Origin: a virus
Virus record (IMG/VR): IMGVR_UViG_3300048580_000358
Location: 1 to 35,496 of that record
Length of the DNA stretch: 35,496 bases
Direction: 5' to 3' (one strand)
Shown: positions 1 through 5,280 of the stretch, piece by piece
Layout of the letters: each line of letters opens with the position of its first letter
Position numbering within the stretch: position 1 is the first letter of the stretch
Notes under the pieces: generated by a model
Databases searched by the model: none
Told to the model about the DNA's origin: nothing
Seen by the model: only the letters and a program-made list of their open reading frames with translations
Translations under genes and position numbers: made by a program

Positions 1-784
1 CGCACTCAAACAACCACTTGAATTGCCGGTAGCTGTAGGGGTAGACCCGATGGCCCGGCACGGCCGGCAGGTGGGGCAGCAGGGCATCAAGGGCCCGGCG
101 GGTGAGCGGCACGCTGCGGGCGCGGTTGGCCTTGGTCTCCCAGAAGGTGACGCGGGCCCGATCCACATCCACATCAGCCCCACGCAGCCGCTCGGCTTCG
201 CCCCACCTGCAGCAGGTCTCGAGAAGGAACACAAAAAGGTCGGCCGCGGCGGGTTGGCCTGCGGCATGGAACCGATCGCAGAACGCTGCGATCTCAGCAT
301 CCGAGAAGATGCGGTCCTTGGTGTTGCGGTTGGTCAGCTGCCGGGGCAGCGGCGGGATGGCTGCCAGGTGCCCATGCAGCACGGCATCGCTGAACATGGC
401 CCGCAGGCAGGACACCTTGGCGTTGACGGTGCCGGGGCGGTTGCCGCCACGGAGCAGCAGCTGCCGCCACTCCTCTACGGCCGGGGCGGTGATGCCCCCC
501 AGCTGGGTGAGCGGGCCGAAGTGATCCACGGCGGCCTGGCTGTAGATCGCAGCGGTCCGCTCAAAGGCCTTGCCGGCCCAGCGGATGCGCAGCGAGAGGG
601 CCCGGGCGTCGGTAATGGTGATGCCCTGGGGTTCACCCGTGCCACGGGCTACCAGGAGCTCCAGCAGCTGGCGCTTGGCCTCGATGGCCTCGGTCTTGGT
701 CTTGCGCTTGGCAGTGCGGCGGGTGCCGCCGATGGTGACATCGGCAATCCAGCCGTCCGCCGTGCGGCGAACTGATCCGGTCAT
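1..784 (-). CDS. int: Tyrosine recombinase (phage integrase), 3' end cut by the window edge
   Basis: Reading leftward from ATG at 784, 261 codons are open to the edge. The N-terminus (GSVRRTADGWIADVTIGGTRR) looks like the short beta-strand arm domain of phage integrases and is followed by a helical core-binding region (about 60-150). The catalytic domain starts near residue 155: Arg193 in ETCCRWGEAERL fits catalytic Arg I, and Lys218 in WETKANRARSVPL fits the beta-hairpin lysine. The HxxR box and the tyrosine would lie beyond the edge. The start is supported by AAAGGA 12 nt upstream, after a pure (ACC)10 tract. It is the last gene of the leftward operon, so the phage is probably temperate. 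Family call is secure; catalytic completeness cannot be judged here. Confidence 0.5.
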   Translation of the reverse strand, partial: MTGSVRRTADGWIADVTIGGTRRTAKRKTKTEAIEAKRQLLELLVARGTGEPQGITITDARALSLRIRWAGKAFERTAAIYSQAAVDHFGPLTQLGGITAPAVEEWRQLLLRGGNRPGTVNAKVSCLRAMFSDAVLHGHLAAIPPLPRQLTNRNTKDRIFSDAEIAAFCDRFHAAGQPAAADLFVFLLETCCRWGEAERLRGADVDVDRARVTFWETKANRARSVPLTRRALDALLPHLPAVPGHRVYPYSYRQFKWLFEC

Positions 785-796
785 GGTGGTTCCTTT

Positions 797-826
797 GGTG
801 GTGGTGGTGGTGGTGGTGGTGGTGGT
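797..826 (-). repeat. (ACC)10 microsatellite in the integrase leader
   Basis: Ten uninterrupted GGT units on the plus strand, (ACC)10 on the coding strand, fill most of the gap between the stop of the upstream regulator gene (831) and the integrase Shine-Dalgarno. It is the longest of six ACC tracts found near start codons in this operon. Confidence 0.5.
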
Positions 827-830
827 GTGA

Positions 831-1148
831 TCAGATCCGCTGCAGCTGCTGGAGCAGCAGCCGCCCCTTAGGGCTCAAGCGGACCAGGAAGCGGCGCCCC
901 TCCTCGGGGTCGCGTTCCACGGTGAGCAGCCGATAGCCGCGGTCGCCGTGGCGGTTGCGATCGCTGAGGGCGGCGACCGATCGGGAGACGCTGGAGTTGG
1001 TCAGGTTTAGGGCCTGCTCCAGGTGCTCGAACGTGGCCGGCTCGTTCAGGGCAACCTCAAGAAACAGCCGTGCATGGTGCAGCGGAAAACGGGTGGGGTC
1101 CTGGGTGGCAAAAGTGCCTAAAGCCAGGGCCAGTGAAGCGAGATCCAT
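831..1148 (-). CDS. Winged-helix (MarR-like) transcriptional regulator
   Basis: A 105-residue protein. Its middle (NEPATFEHLEQALNLTNSSV followed by SRSVAAL) reads as helix-turn-helix with a recognition helix, and RFLVRLSPKGRLLL as the wing and final helix of a MarR-type winged helix. I chose ATG 1148, preceded by CCTAGGACC, over the GTG at 1163, because the ATG has an AGG Shine-Dalgarno at good spacing. A 13-bp palindrome (1154-1166) sits directly upstream of the start and is a natural autoregulatory operator. It is similar in layout to the gene at 1291-1626, from which it is separated by 142 bp, and it lies just before the integrase. A repressor or integrase-control role is inference. Possible alternative: an excisionase-like DNA-binding protein. 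Confidence 0.5.
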   Translation of the reverse strand: MDLASLALALGTFATQDPTRFPLHHARLFLEVALNEPATFEHLEQALNLTNSSVSRSVAALSDRNRHGDRGYRLLTVERDPEEGRRFLVRLSPKGRLLLQQLQRI

Positions 1149-1153
1149 GGTCC

Positions 1154-1166
1154 TAGGTGACACCTA
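1154..1166. promoter_or_regulatory. Palindromic operator candidate TAGGTG-A-CACCTA
   Basis: A perfect 6+1+6 bp palindrome ends five bases before the ATG of the regulator gene at 1148 and overlaps its Shine-Dalgarno region. Binding here would block both transcription and translation start. A partial copy (TAGG-N5-CCTA within TAGGCATCACCTA) is at 5740-5752, upstream of the rightward operon, which would suit one repressor acting at both control points. This is inference from symmetry only. Confidence 0.5.
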
Positions 1167-1207
1167 TCCCCTGGAGTTTGGCACCGCTGCAGAACAAGGC
1201 GGGGCCG

Positions 1208-1276
1208 GCCACCGTGGCGCTCAAGCCACAACGACCACTCAAACCAGCGCCCTGCGATAGGGAACGCCACGGTGGC
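1208..1276. promoter_or_regulatory. Pair of GCCAC[C/G]GTGGC palindromes between the two regulator genes
   Basis: The gap between the two winged-helix genes contains GCCACCGTGGCG (1208-1219) and its exact reverse complement CGCCACGGTGGC (1265-1276). Each core, GCCACNGTGGC, is itself an 11-bp palindrome, so there are two operator-like sites with centres about 57 bp apart. The region presumably also holds a promoter for the downstream regulator and integrase; I see no clear -35/-10 pair. Confidence 0.5.
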
Positions 1277-1290
1277 GAGCAGGCGCACTC

Positions 1291-1626
1291 TCATCCTTCA
1301 GCTAGTCCAAATGTACTAGCAATCAGTTCTCTCCCGTCTGGAGTGAGTTCCAGCTGGAAGCCTGGCCGGTCCGGGTGTTTCGACCGCTGCACCAGCCCCA
1401 GCCGGGACCGGGCCCGCCCCTTCCCGATCCGGCCGCGACCGATCAAGTGAGCGACGTTCCGGTTAGCGGTTTGGCGCACGACGCCCATCCGCCGGCATAG
1501 CTCGGCGCTGCAGTCTGCACCTGTTGCGATGTGCAAAAGCGTCTCAACTGCACTGGCACTGATGGCCTGGTGGTGGTGTCTGATGCCGCGCAGCATGGCT
1601 GCCACGTCTGCAGGGGTGGCGCTCAT
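1291..1626 (-). CDS. Winged-helix DNA-binding protein (MarR-like)
   Basis: A 111-residue basic protein. Residues about 28-62 (ETLLHIATGADCSAELCRRM followed by GVVRQTANRNVAHL) form a helix-turn-helix with recognition helix, and FQLELTPDGRELIAS is the C-terminal wing strand and helix, the same arrangement as in the regulator at 831-1148. It starts at ATG 1626 with a 4-nt ATGA overlap with the upstream small membrane protein, so it is translated within the operon. The 3' end can form a GCTAGT/ACTAGC hairpin (1301-1320) inside the coding sequence. It may be the second member of a repressor/antirepressor pair; that is inference. Confidence 0.5.
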   Translation of the reverse strand: MSATPADVAAMLRGIRHHHQAISASAVETLLHIATGADCSAELCRRMGVVRQTANRNVAHLIGRGRIGKGRARSRLGLVQRSKHPDRPGFQLELTPDGRELIASTFGLAEG

Positions 1627-1769
1627 CGCTTCCCCCTGATCAGCCAGACCGTGCAGAAGCCCAGCAGGGCGAGCCAGGCCAGGGGCAGCACCAGGGGCCA
1701 GCCGGCGAGGATGACCGCGAACAGCAGCGGCACGCGCAGCGGTGTGATGAATCGCAGTAGTCGCCTCAT
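1623..1769 (-). CDS. Small two-helix membrane protein (48 aa)
   Basis: A 48-codon ORF overlapping both neighbours by 4 nt (ATGA at each end), which supports it as a real, coupled gene. The product is MRRLLRFITPLRVPLLFAVI at its N-terminus, then two hydrophobic stretches (about residues 12-27 and 29-43) joined by one proline and ending in RGKR. The positive ends suggest both termini are cytoplasmic. No family is recognised. Its place in the lysogeny operon could suit a membrane accessory role such as superinfection exclusion, but nothing shows this directly. Confidence 0.5.
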   Translation of the reverse strand: MRRLLRFITPLRVPLLFAVILAGWPLVLPLAWLALLGFCTVWLIRGKR

Positions 1770-1954
1770 CGGATCGCCTCCACCTTGGAGAGGGCAGCCC
1801 GGGCGGTCTCTAGCTGGTCCTCGGTGTCGGCCCAGCTGGAATCACCAGGCGGCAGGCATTGGATTTGAGCGGCCAGCAGTTCGCTTAGCGCTGTGACCCT
1901 GGGGCGCAGCAGGGCAGCCAGCAAGGCAGCCTCTGCGGTGTTGATGGTGTGCAT
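1766..1954 (-). CDS. Small helical protein of unknown function (62 aa)
   Basis: Starts MHTINTAEAALLAALLRPRV and is mostly alpha-helical with heptad-like leucine/alanine spacing, ending ETARAALSKVEAIR. No known domain is seen. The start codon follows the two-hairpin leader element at 1974-2009 and an ACCACC stretch. The stop overlaps the next gene by ATGA. Likely a small oligomeric or adaptor protein; function unknown. Confidence 0.5.
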   Translation of the reverse strand: MHTINTAEAALLAALLRPRVTALSELLAAQIQCLPPGDSSWADTEDQLETARAALSKVEAIR

Positions 1955-1973
1955 GGTTGGGGTTGCGGTGGTG

Positions 1974-2009
1974 TGCTGGTGAACCCAGCAGGGAGGGCCG
2001 CAGCCCTCC
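1974..2009 (-). promoter_or_regulatory. Two-hairpin leader element, copy 3
   Basis: On the coding strand, a 7-bp hairpin GGAGGGC-TGCG-GCCCTCC (2009-1992) is followed at once by a 6-bp hairpin TGCTGG-GTTCA-CCAGCA (1990-1974), then CACCACC and, after AACC, the ATG at 1954. It shares the outline CCCGGAG..CTCCCTGCTG..CAGCACACCACC with the elements at 3596-3645 and 4493-4547, but both stems differ in sequence while staying paired. That is the pattern expected of a conserved RNA structure. Confidence 0.5.
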
Positions 2010-2026
2010 GGGATGGGATCAGGCGA

Positions 2027-2638
2027 TCAGGCGGCACGGCAGAGGCCAAGCAGCTTGTCGGCGGTGATCGAGCGCTCCTCGTTGAGCTCGAACCACTGGC
2101 GGCCGATGCGGACAAACCAGGTCACCAGGTCGCCGGTGAGCGGCTCGCCCACGGCGAACAGCTCGAAGGTGCCGTGGTTCGCCCATCTGTAGGGCGGCAA
2201 GCAGTCGAGCATCTCGCCTGCTCGCTCGCTGGTGATCGGCTGCGGCCCCTTGCAGTAGCGCTGCCGGTCGGCCTCGAGCTGCCGGCGCTCTGCCTCGTCC
2301 ATGCTCAGCCGTTCCAGCTGCGCACCTTCCCGCGTGTTGAGCTCGTCGTGACTCAGGCCGGACCACAGGCCCAGGCCGGTGATCGGGTGCACGGCGTCGG
2401 TCGTTTTGCCGGTGGCCGGGTTGAAAAAGGCCTCCTTGATGTCAGTCAGGGAAATGGCCATGGTGTTCTCCTTGGTGGTGGTGGTGGTGTGGTTGTTGAA
2501 CAGCGGACCCAGGGCGCCACCATCGAGGGCCAGCCAGCCCTGAACAGGGCCGGCCAGCTGCTGGGGTGTGGGGCTGTAGTCGCTGGGCTTGGAGCCCGGC
2601 AGGGGCAAGGCCTCCTGCCGGTAGCGGTGGCGCTTCAT
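2027..2638 (-). CDS. DUF1419-like protein fused to a repeated N-terminal module
   Basis: The ORF runs 203 codons from ATG 2638, which overlaps the stop of the ArdC-like gene (ATGA). Residues 1-54 (starting MKRHRYRQEALPLPG and ending ALGPLFNNHTTTTT) are a near copy of the stand-alone protein at 4121-4303. An ACC-encoded Thr run then leads into a second, internal start: ATG 2461 with AAGGAG upstream gives MAISLTDIKEAFF and a 144-residue product. Its C-terminal half (ITSERAGEMLDCLPP, GEPLTGDLVTWFVRIG, WFELNE) resembles DUF1419. It may therefore be made as a fusion, as the short form, or as both. Function unknown; this family sits in mobile-element accessory operons. Confidence 0.5.
   Translation of the reverse strand: MKRHRYRQEALPLPGSKPSDYSPTPQQLAGPVQGWLALDGGALGPLFNNHTTTTTKENTMAISLTDIKEAFFNPATGKTTDAVHPITGLGLWSGLSHDELNTREGAQLERLSMDEAERRQLEADRQRYCKGPQPITSERAGEMLDCLPPYRWANHGTFELFAVGEPLTGDLVTWFVRIGRQWFELNEERSITADKLLGLCRAA
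2474..2488 (-). repeat. (ACC)5 tract at the internal start of the DUF1419-like gene
   Basis: Five ACC codons encode the Thr run of the fusion protein and lie just upstream of AAGGAGAACACC and ATG 2461. Length change in whole units would keep the fusion in frame while altering the spacing to the internal start. Confidence 0.5.
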
Positions 2639-3582
2639 GCCCCCTCCTCGATCGCCTCCGGGGCGATCAGGTCGGCCGCCTTCTTGGCAGCGCCCAGGGC
2701 CTTGAGCACGGCTCGCGGGTCCTCGCGCAGGATCTGACACCAGTCGCCCAGGTAGTCGGCGTGATCCTTGAGCTCTGAGCCGATCTGCAGCCGGCGGCAG
2801 AGGATCGCGCTGCCCATCTCGGCGATGAGCTCCTCCCGGGCGTAGGAGGGTGTGCCGAACTGGCCGGATAGGTTGCGGGCCAGCCGGTCCTTATGGCCGG
2901 TGCTGTGGATCGCTTCATGGGCCCAGGTGGCGGCGAAGTGCTCGCGGCTGTCGAACGCTCGCGGCTCGGGCAGGGAGATCAGATCCAGGGCCGGGCTGTA
3001 GCAAGCCAGGGCGCCCCCGGTGCGGGCCTCCACGGGCCAGGCCTGCAACACGTCCTCGGCGTGGGCCAGGCGTTCCGGCTCGGGCCGGCTCTCAATGTTG
3101 CCGGTCGCCTCGTCGATGCGGCGGGCCAGGGCGGCGGCGCTGTCCTCGTCAACGCCCACCAGGTCGGCGGCATTGAACACGGGCACCAGCTTGTAGACGG
3201 TGAAGCTGCGGGCCTTGCTGCTGATCTCGCCCGGCTGGGCGTTCTCGTCCTCGATGGTGACGGGCCGCGGCTGAGCGATGCGGGCGGCCTTGCTGCCCTT
3301 GGCTGGCATCCAGCCGTTGGCCTTGGCCTGGCCGGCACCCATCCACAGCGGCAGGGTGTTACCCCGGCTCAGGTTGCCGGCCTCCAGCAACAGGGGATTG
3401 CCCCCGCGGTACTGGTGGCCGGTCAGCAGGTTGCGGTGTTCGCCGTTGTGCCCAACCCAGGGCCGGCGCCATGGGTTGATGCCCTGCTCTATCAGGGCGA
3501 TCAGATCGGCGGCCAGCTTCTCCTCTGGGGTGGGCCCGTCGTACTTGCGGGCCTTGGGTTTGGTCTTGGTTGTGCCTGGCAT
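2635..3582 (-). CDS. ArdC-like antirestriction protein with zincin protease motif
   Basis: A 315-residue protein with the ArdC/TraC1 layout: an N-terminal ssDNA-binding domain (about 18-140, with KLAADLIALIEQGINPWRRP, HRNLLTGHQYRGGNPLLL and FTVYKLVPVFNAADLVG) and a C-terminal metallopeptidase domain carrying the HExxH zinc motif in WAHEAIHSTGHKDRL at about residue 222, plus a downstream helix, YAREELIAEMGSAIL, with the likely third ligand. ArdC proteins protect incoming DNA from host restriction, so a role soon after entry or transfer is expected. Start ATG 3582 lies downstream of a two-hairpin leader; no strong Shine-Dalgarno is seen. The stop overlaps the next ATG by 4 nt. Family call is strong; the substrate is unknown. 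Confidence 0.5.
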   Translation of the reverse strand: MPGTTKTKPKARKYDGPTPEEKLAADLIALIEQGINPWRRPWVGHNGEHRNLLTGHQYRGGNPLLLEAGNLSRGNTLPLWMGAGQAKANGWMPAKGSKAARIAQPRPVTIEDENAQPGEISSKARSFTVYKLVPVFNAADLVGVDEDSAAALARRIDEATGNIESRPEPERLAHAEDVLQAWPVEARTGGALACYSPALDLISLPEPRAFDSREHFAATWAHEAIHSTGHKDRLARNLSGQFGTPSYAREELIAEMGSAILCRRLQIGSELKDHADYLGDWCQILREDPRAVLKALGAAKKAADLIAPEAIEEGA

Positions 3583-3595
3583 GGTTGGCTTGGTT

Positions 3596-3645
3596 GGTGG
3601 TGGTGTGCTGCTGAGGGCAGCAGGGAGAGGGCTGGCGCCCCCTCC
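3596..3645 (-). promoter_or_regulatory. Two-hairpin leader element, copy 2, with (ACC)3
   Basis: Coding strand, in order: stem GGAGGG (3645-3640) pairing with CCCTCT (3631-3626), then CTGCTG-CCCT-CAGCAG (3623-3608), then CACACCACCACC and the ATG at 3582. It begins right after the stop of the zinc-finger gene with GACAGCCCGGAG, as does copy 1. There is no U-run, so it does not look like a terminator; control of translation or mRNA stability is more plausible. Confidence 0.5.
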
Positions 3646-3654
3646 GGGCTGTCG

Positions 3655-3951
3655 TCACACCGGCACCAGTCGGCCGGCTTCCTTCCTCCACTTGCGGCGG
3701 CTGCTGTTGCTTCGCTTGATCGGTGCGGAGCGGTGGCCGCGGCCGAGAATCCAGCCGGTGCCGTGGCAGCCGAAACAGACGCCCCCCTGGATGTGCGCAA
3801 ACTCCGGTTTGCGGCCGGTGCCGTTGCATCCCCAGGGGCACGGGTAGGCGTTGTCATCCCCGGGCCATGGGTTGGGCGCCAGTGGTCGCCACCAGTCCGG
3901 GCGGCCATCGGCGCAGCTGCGCCAGATCGGACAGTCGGTGGTGCCTGTCAT
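3655..3951 (-). CDS. Small DnaJ-type zinc-finger protein (98 aa)
   Basis: The 98-codon ORF starts at ATG 3951, overlapping the upstream stop (ATGA). It carries CPWGCNGTG and CFGCHGTG, which look like two arms of the CxxCxGxG zinc-binding motif of DnaJ central domains, though the first has an extra residue (CxxxC). Further Cys pairs precede them (DCPIWRSC). The tail is strongly basic (SNSSRRKWRKEAGR). A nucleic-acid or protein-binding adaptor is likely; no known function can be assigned. Confidence 0.5.
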   Translation of the reverse strand: MTGTTDCPIWRSCADGRPDWWRPLAPNPWPGDDNAYPCPWGCNGTGRKPEFAHIQGGVCFGCHGTGWILGRGHRSAPIKRSNSSRRKWRKEAGRLVPV

Positions 3952-4124
3952 CGGTCGCCCTCCCGCCAGATGGTCGGGCTCCAGATCGGGTCCGGCTGGC
4001 GTGCGTTGGTGCGTTGCTGCCAGGCCCTGAACTCCTGGAGCTCGGGCAGGTGTGGGCAGCCAGCAGGGCATGCCGTCTCCCCGCAATACAGGGAGCGGCA
4101 CCACTGCGGATAGGTGCGGGTCAT
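3948..4124 (-). CDS. Small Cys-rich protein (58 aa), unknown
   Basis: Starts MTRTYPQWCRSLYCGETACP and holds four cysteines in its first 23 residues (C9, C14, C19, C23), which could bind one zinc. The rest is Trp/Arg rich. Both ends overlap neighbours by ATGA, supporting it as a real gene. The ACC tract of the gene before it lies just upstream of its start. No family recognised. Confidence 0.5.
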   Translation of the reverse strand: MTRTYPQWCRSLYCGETACPAGCPHLPELQEFRAWQQRTNARQPDPIWSPTIWREGDR

Positions 4125-4303
4125 CGGTCGGGTTCGGTGGTGGTGGTGGTGGTGTGGTCGTTGAACAGCGGGCCCAGGGCGCCGCCATCGAGGGCCAGCC
4201 AGCCCTGTTGCGGGCCGGCCAGCTCAAGCTCTGGCGGGCTGTAGTCGCGGGGTTGTGCGGCGGGGACCGCTAGGGCCCCCTGCCGGTATCGGTGTTGTTT
4301 CAT
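4121..4303 (-). CDS. Stand-alone copy of the MKxHRYRQ module (60 aa)
   Basis: A 60-residue protein starting MKQHRYRQGALAVPA and ending in a polythreonine tail (NDHTTTTTTEPDR) encoded by (ACC)6 at 4136-4153. It is closely similar, in protein and DNA, to residues 1-54 of the fusion protein at 2027-2638, including the invariant block GWLALDGGALGPLFN. The start shares one base with the stop of the TM-HTH gene (TGATG), and its own stop overlaps the next ATG. It is unclear whether the peptide itself matters or whether the DNA is a duplicated leader cassette that is translated. Confidence 0.5.
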   Translation of the reverse strand: MKQHRYRQGALAVPAAQPRDYSPPELELAGPQQGWLALDGGALGPLFNDHTTTTTTEPDR

Positions 4304-4491
4304 CAGGCCGCGGCGAGCAGTCGGCGCACCGTGGTGCGGCTGCAGCCCAGCCGGGTTGCGATTGCCTGCTGCGTCATCCCGTAGGAGCGCCAACGGCGGG
4401 CTTTCTGCTGCCTGCTCTCGGTGGCCCAGAACAGAACGATCAGGGGCAGCAGGAGCAGGGCAAGCACTAGGGCGGTGAGTGTCGTGGTCAT
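4303..4491 (-). CDS. Membrane-anchored helix-turn-helix miniprotein (62 aa)
   Basis: Residues 4-22 (TLTALVLALLLLPLIVLFW) form one transmembrane helix. They are followed by a basic stretch (SRQQKARRWRSYG) and a compact helix-turn-helix at 38-60 (MTQQAIATRLGCSRTTVRRL), close to the resolvase/IS-type HTH fold. The whole protein is little more than an anchor and a DNA-binding motif. ATG 4491 directly follows an (ACC)6 tract with no Shine-Dalgarno. Possible roles: tethering phage or host DNA to the membrane, or a membrane-controlled regulator. Both are inference. Confidence 0.5.
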   Translation of the reverse strand: MTTTLTALVLALLLLPLIVLFWATESRQQKARRWRSYGMTQQAIATRLGCSRTTVRRLLAAA

Positions 4492-4492
4492 C

Positions 4493-4547
4493 GGTGGTGG
4501 TGGTGGTGGTGTGCTGCTGAGGGCAGCAGGGAGCCGGCAAGGGCTCC
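4493..4547 (-). promoter_or_regulatory. Two-hairpin leader element, copy 1, with (ACC)6
   Basis: Coding strand: GGAGCC-CTTGCC-GGCTCC (4547-4530), then CTGCTG-CCCT-CAGCAG (4529-4514), then CACACC and (ACC)6 (4510-4493), then one G and the ATG at 4491. The second hairpin is identical to copy 2; the first has different paired bases. The element begins next to the stop codon of the upstream gene with the same GACAGCCCGGAG as copy 2. Confidence 0.5.
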
Positions 4548-4556
4548 GGGCTGTCG

Positions 4557-4694
4557 TCAGTGGCTGGCGTGCTGCCAGTGGTGCGGCGTTGCTGGTCGGG
4601 TCACCCCGGGCAGCTCTGGCACTGGTGGCACCAGGGCGGCGGCTGCCATGCCCAGCGCCGCCAGCACCAGGGCCGCGGCAGTCGTGCGGGTCAT
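4557..4694 (-). CDS. Small secreted or membrane peptide (45 aa)
   Basis: Starts MTRTTAAALVLAALGMAAAA, a signal-peptide or single-span membrane helix, followed by a proline-rich tail (PPVPELPGVTRP). The ATG at 4694 overlaps the upstream stop (ATGA); a further in-frame ATG at 4706 would add four residues. No family recognised. Its stop abuts leader element copy 1. Confidence 0.5.
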   Translation of the reverse strand: MTRTTAAALVLAALGMAAAALVPPVPELPGVTRPATPHHWQHASH

Positions 4695-4945
4695 CGTTGC
4701 CCCCATGAGCCGTAGCCGGCCCAGTTCAGGAGCACCACTCCCACAGCTGCAGAGCTGACTAGGTGCGTGTGCATCGCCAGCAGCTGGGCCGCCTCTGTCG
4801 GCCGCGCCAGCCAGTAGCGCCCAACTGCGGCGGCAATGCACGGGTGCGCACGCCCCGCCACAGCTGCAGCGGACAGGCAGAACGCCAGCCGTTGCTCAAG
4901 GTCGCCAGCGCCCAGGGCGGGCGCCGGCGCGGTCGTCGTGGTCAT
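4691..4945 (-). CDS. First gene of the leftward operon, Ala-rich small protein (84 aa)
   Basis: Starts MTTTTAPAPALGAGDLEQRL and is alanine-rich and helical, with a weakly hydrophobic C-terminal segment (HLVSSAAVGVVLLNWAGYG). In-frame starts at 4993 or 4978 would add 16 or 11 residues and would translate through the (ACC)4 tract. I prefer 4945 because the hairpin at 4972-4987 and the ACC tract then form its leader, as in the other leader copies. It is the first gene after the control region. Function unknown. Confidence 0.5.
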   Translation of the reverse strand: MTTTTAPAPALGAGDLEQRLAFCLSAAAVAGRAHPCIAAAVGRYWLARPTEAAQLLAMHTHLVSSAAVGVVLLNWAGYGSWGQR

Positions 4946-4960
4946 CGGTTGTCCAGGTTC

Positions 4961-4987
4961 GGTGGTGGTGGTCTGCATTGCTGCAGA
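4961..4987 (-). promoter_or_regulatory. Hairpin plus (ACC)4 leader at the head of the leftward operon
   Basis: On the coding strand TCTGCA-GCAA-TGCAGA (4987-4972) is a perfect 6-bp stem closed by a GNRA-type tetraloop, followed directly by (ACC)4 (4972-4961) and the start at 4945. It has the hairpin-then-ACC order of the two-hairpin leaders but lacks the first stem. Confidence 0.5.
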
Positions 4988-5048
4988 TGTCACCAGTGTG
5001 GGCCCTGTGGTGCGTGGTTGTGTTGGGTGTGAGGGCGGGGCGTGCCTA

Positions 5049-5066
5049 CCTGTAACAATTCGTAAC
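5049..5066 (-). promoter_or_regulatory. HLR1-like direct repeat (possible RpaB site)
   Basis: The minus strand reads GTTACGAA-TT-GTTACAGG. The HLR1 element bound by the cyanobacterial response regulator RpaB is known as two direct (G/T)TTACA(T/A)(T/A) units separated by two bases; this site matches 13 of the 16 defined positions. It lies about 105 bp upstream of the first leftward start codon. Host-light control of the lysogeny operon would follow if RpaB binds, but it could equally be a site for a phage protein that uses direct repeats. Confidence 0.5.
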
Positions 5067-5198
5067 AGTCAGTCACTCCTATGGGCAGGGCAGGCCAGCG
5101 GGCCCGCTCCAGTTGCCCCAGTCGCCCGCCCTCACCCCACCAGCCCAGCGCAGCGGATCACGCATCCGCAGCAGTGGCCCGCCAGCACTGGCCGGGCA

Positions 5199-5280
5199 GG
5201 CCCCAGGGTGCGCAGCGGCTGCACCAGGGGCAGGCAGGCGGCACCAGGGCGGCCAGCGGCAGCCCCAGGGAGCAGAGCGA
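5199..5280 (+). repeat. Four ~21-bp iteron-like direct repeats
   Basis: The core CCAGGG recurs at 5203, 5224, 5244 and 5265, that is at steps of 21, 20 and 21 bp, two helical turns. The fuller shared pattern is GC(A/C)CCAGGG followed by a GC-rich stretch and, in three of four units, AGCG. A 6-bp GC hairpin (5281-5295) follows directly. This geometry is typical of iterons or multi-site operators; the neighbouring RepL-like gene makes a replication origin possible. Confidence 0.5.

Noticed and set aside
23-775. Plus-strand frame of 250 codons at the left edge
   Set aside because: It is the antisense of the integrase, whose catalytic-domain motifs are visible on the minus strand.
797-4972. GGT tracts as CRISPR repeats
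   Set aside because: They are trinucleotide runs next to start codons, without regular spacers or a cas gene.
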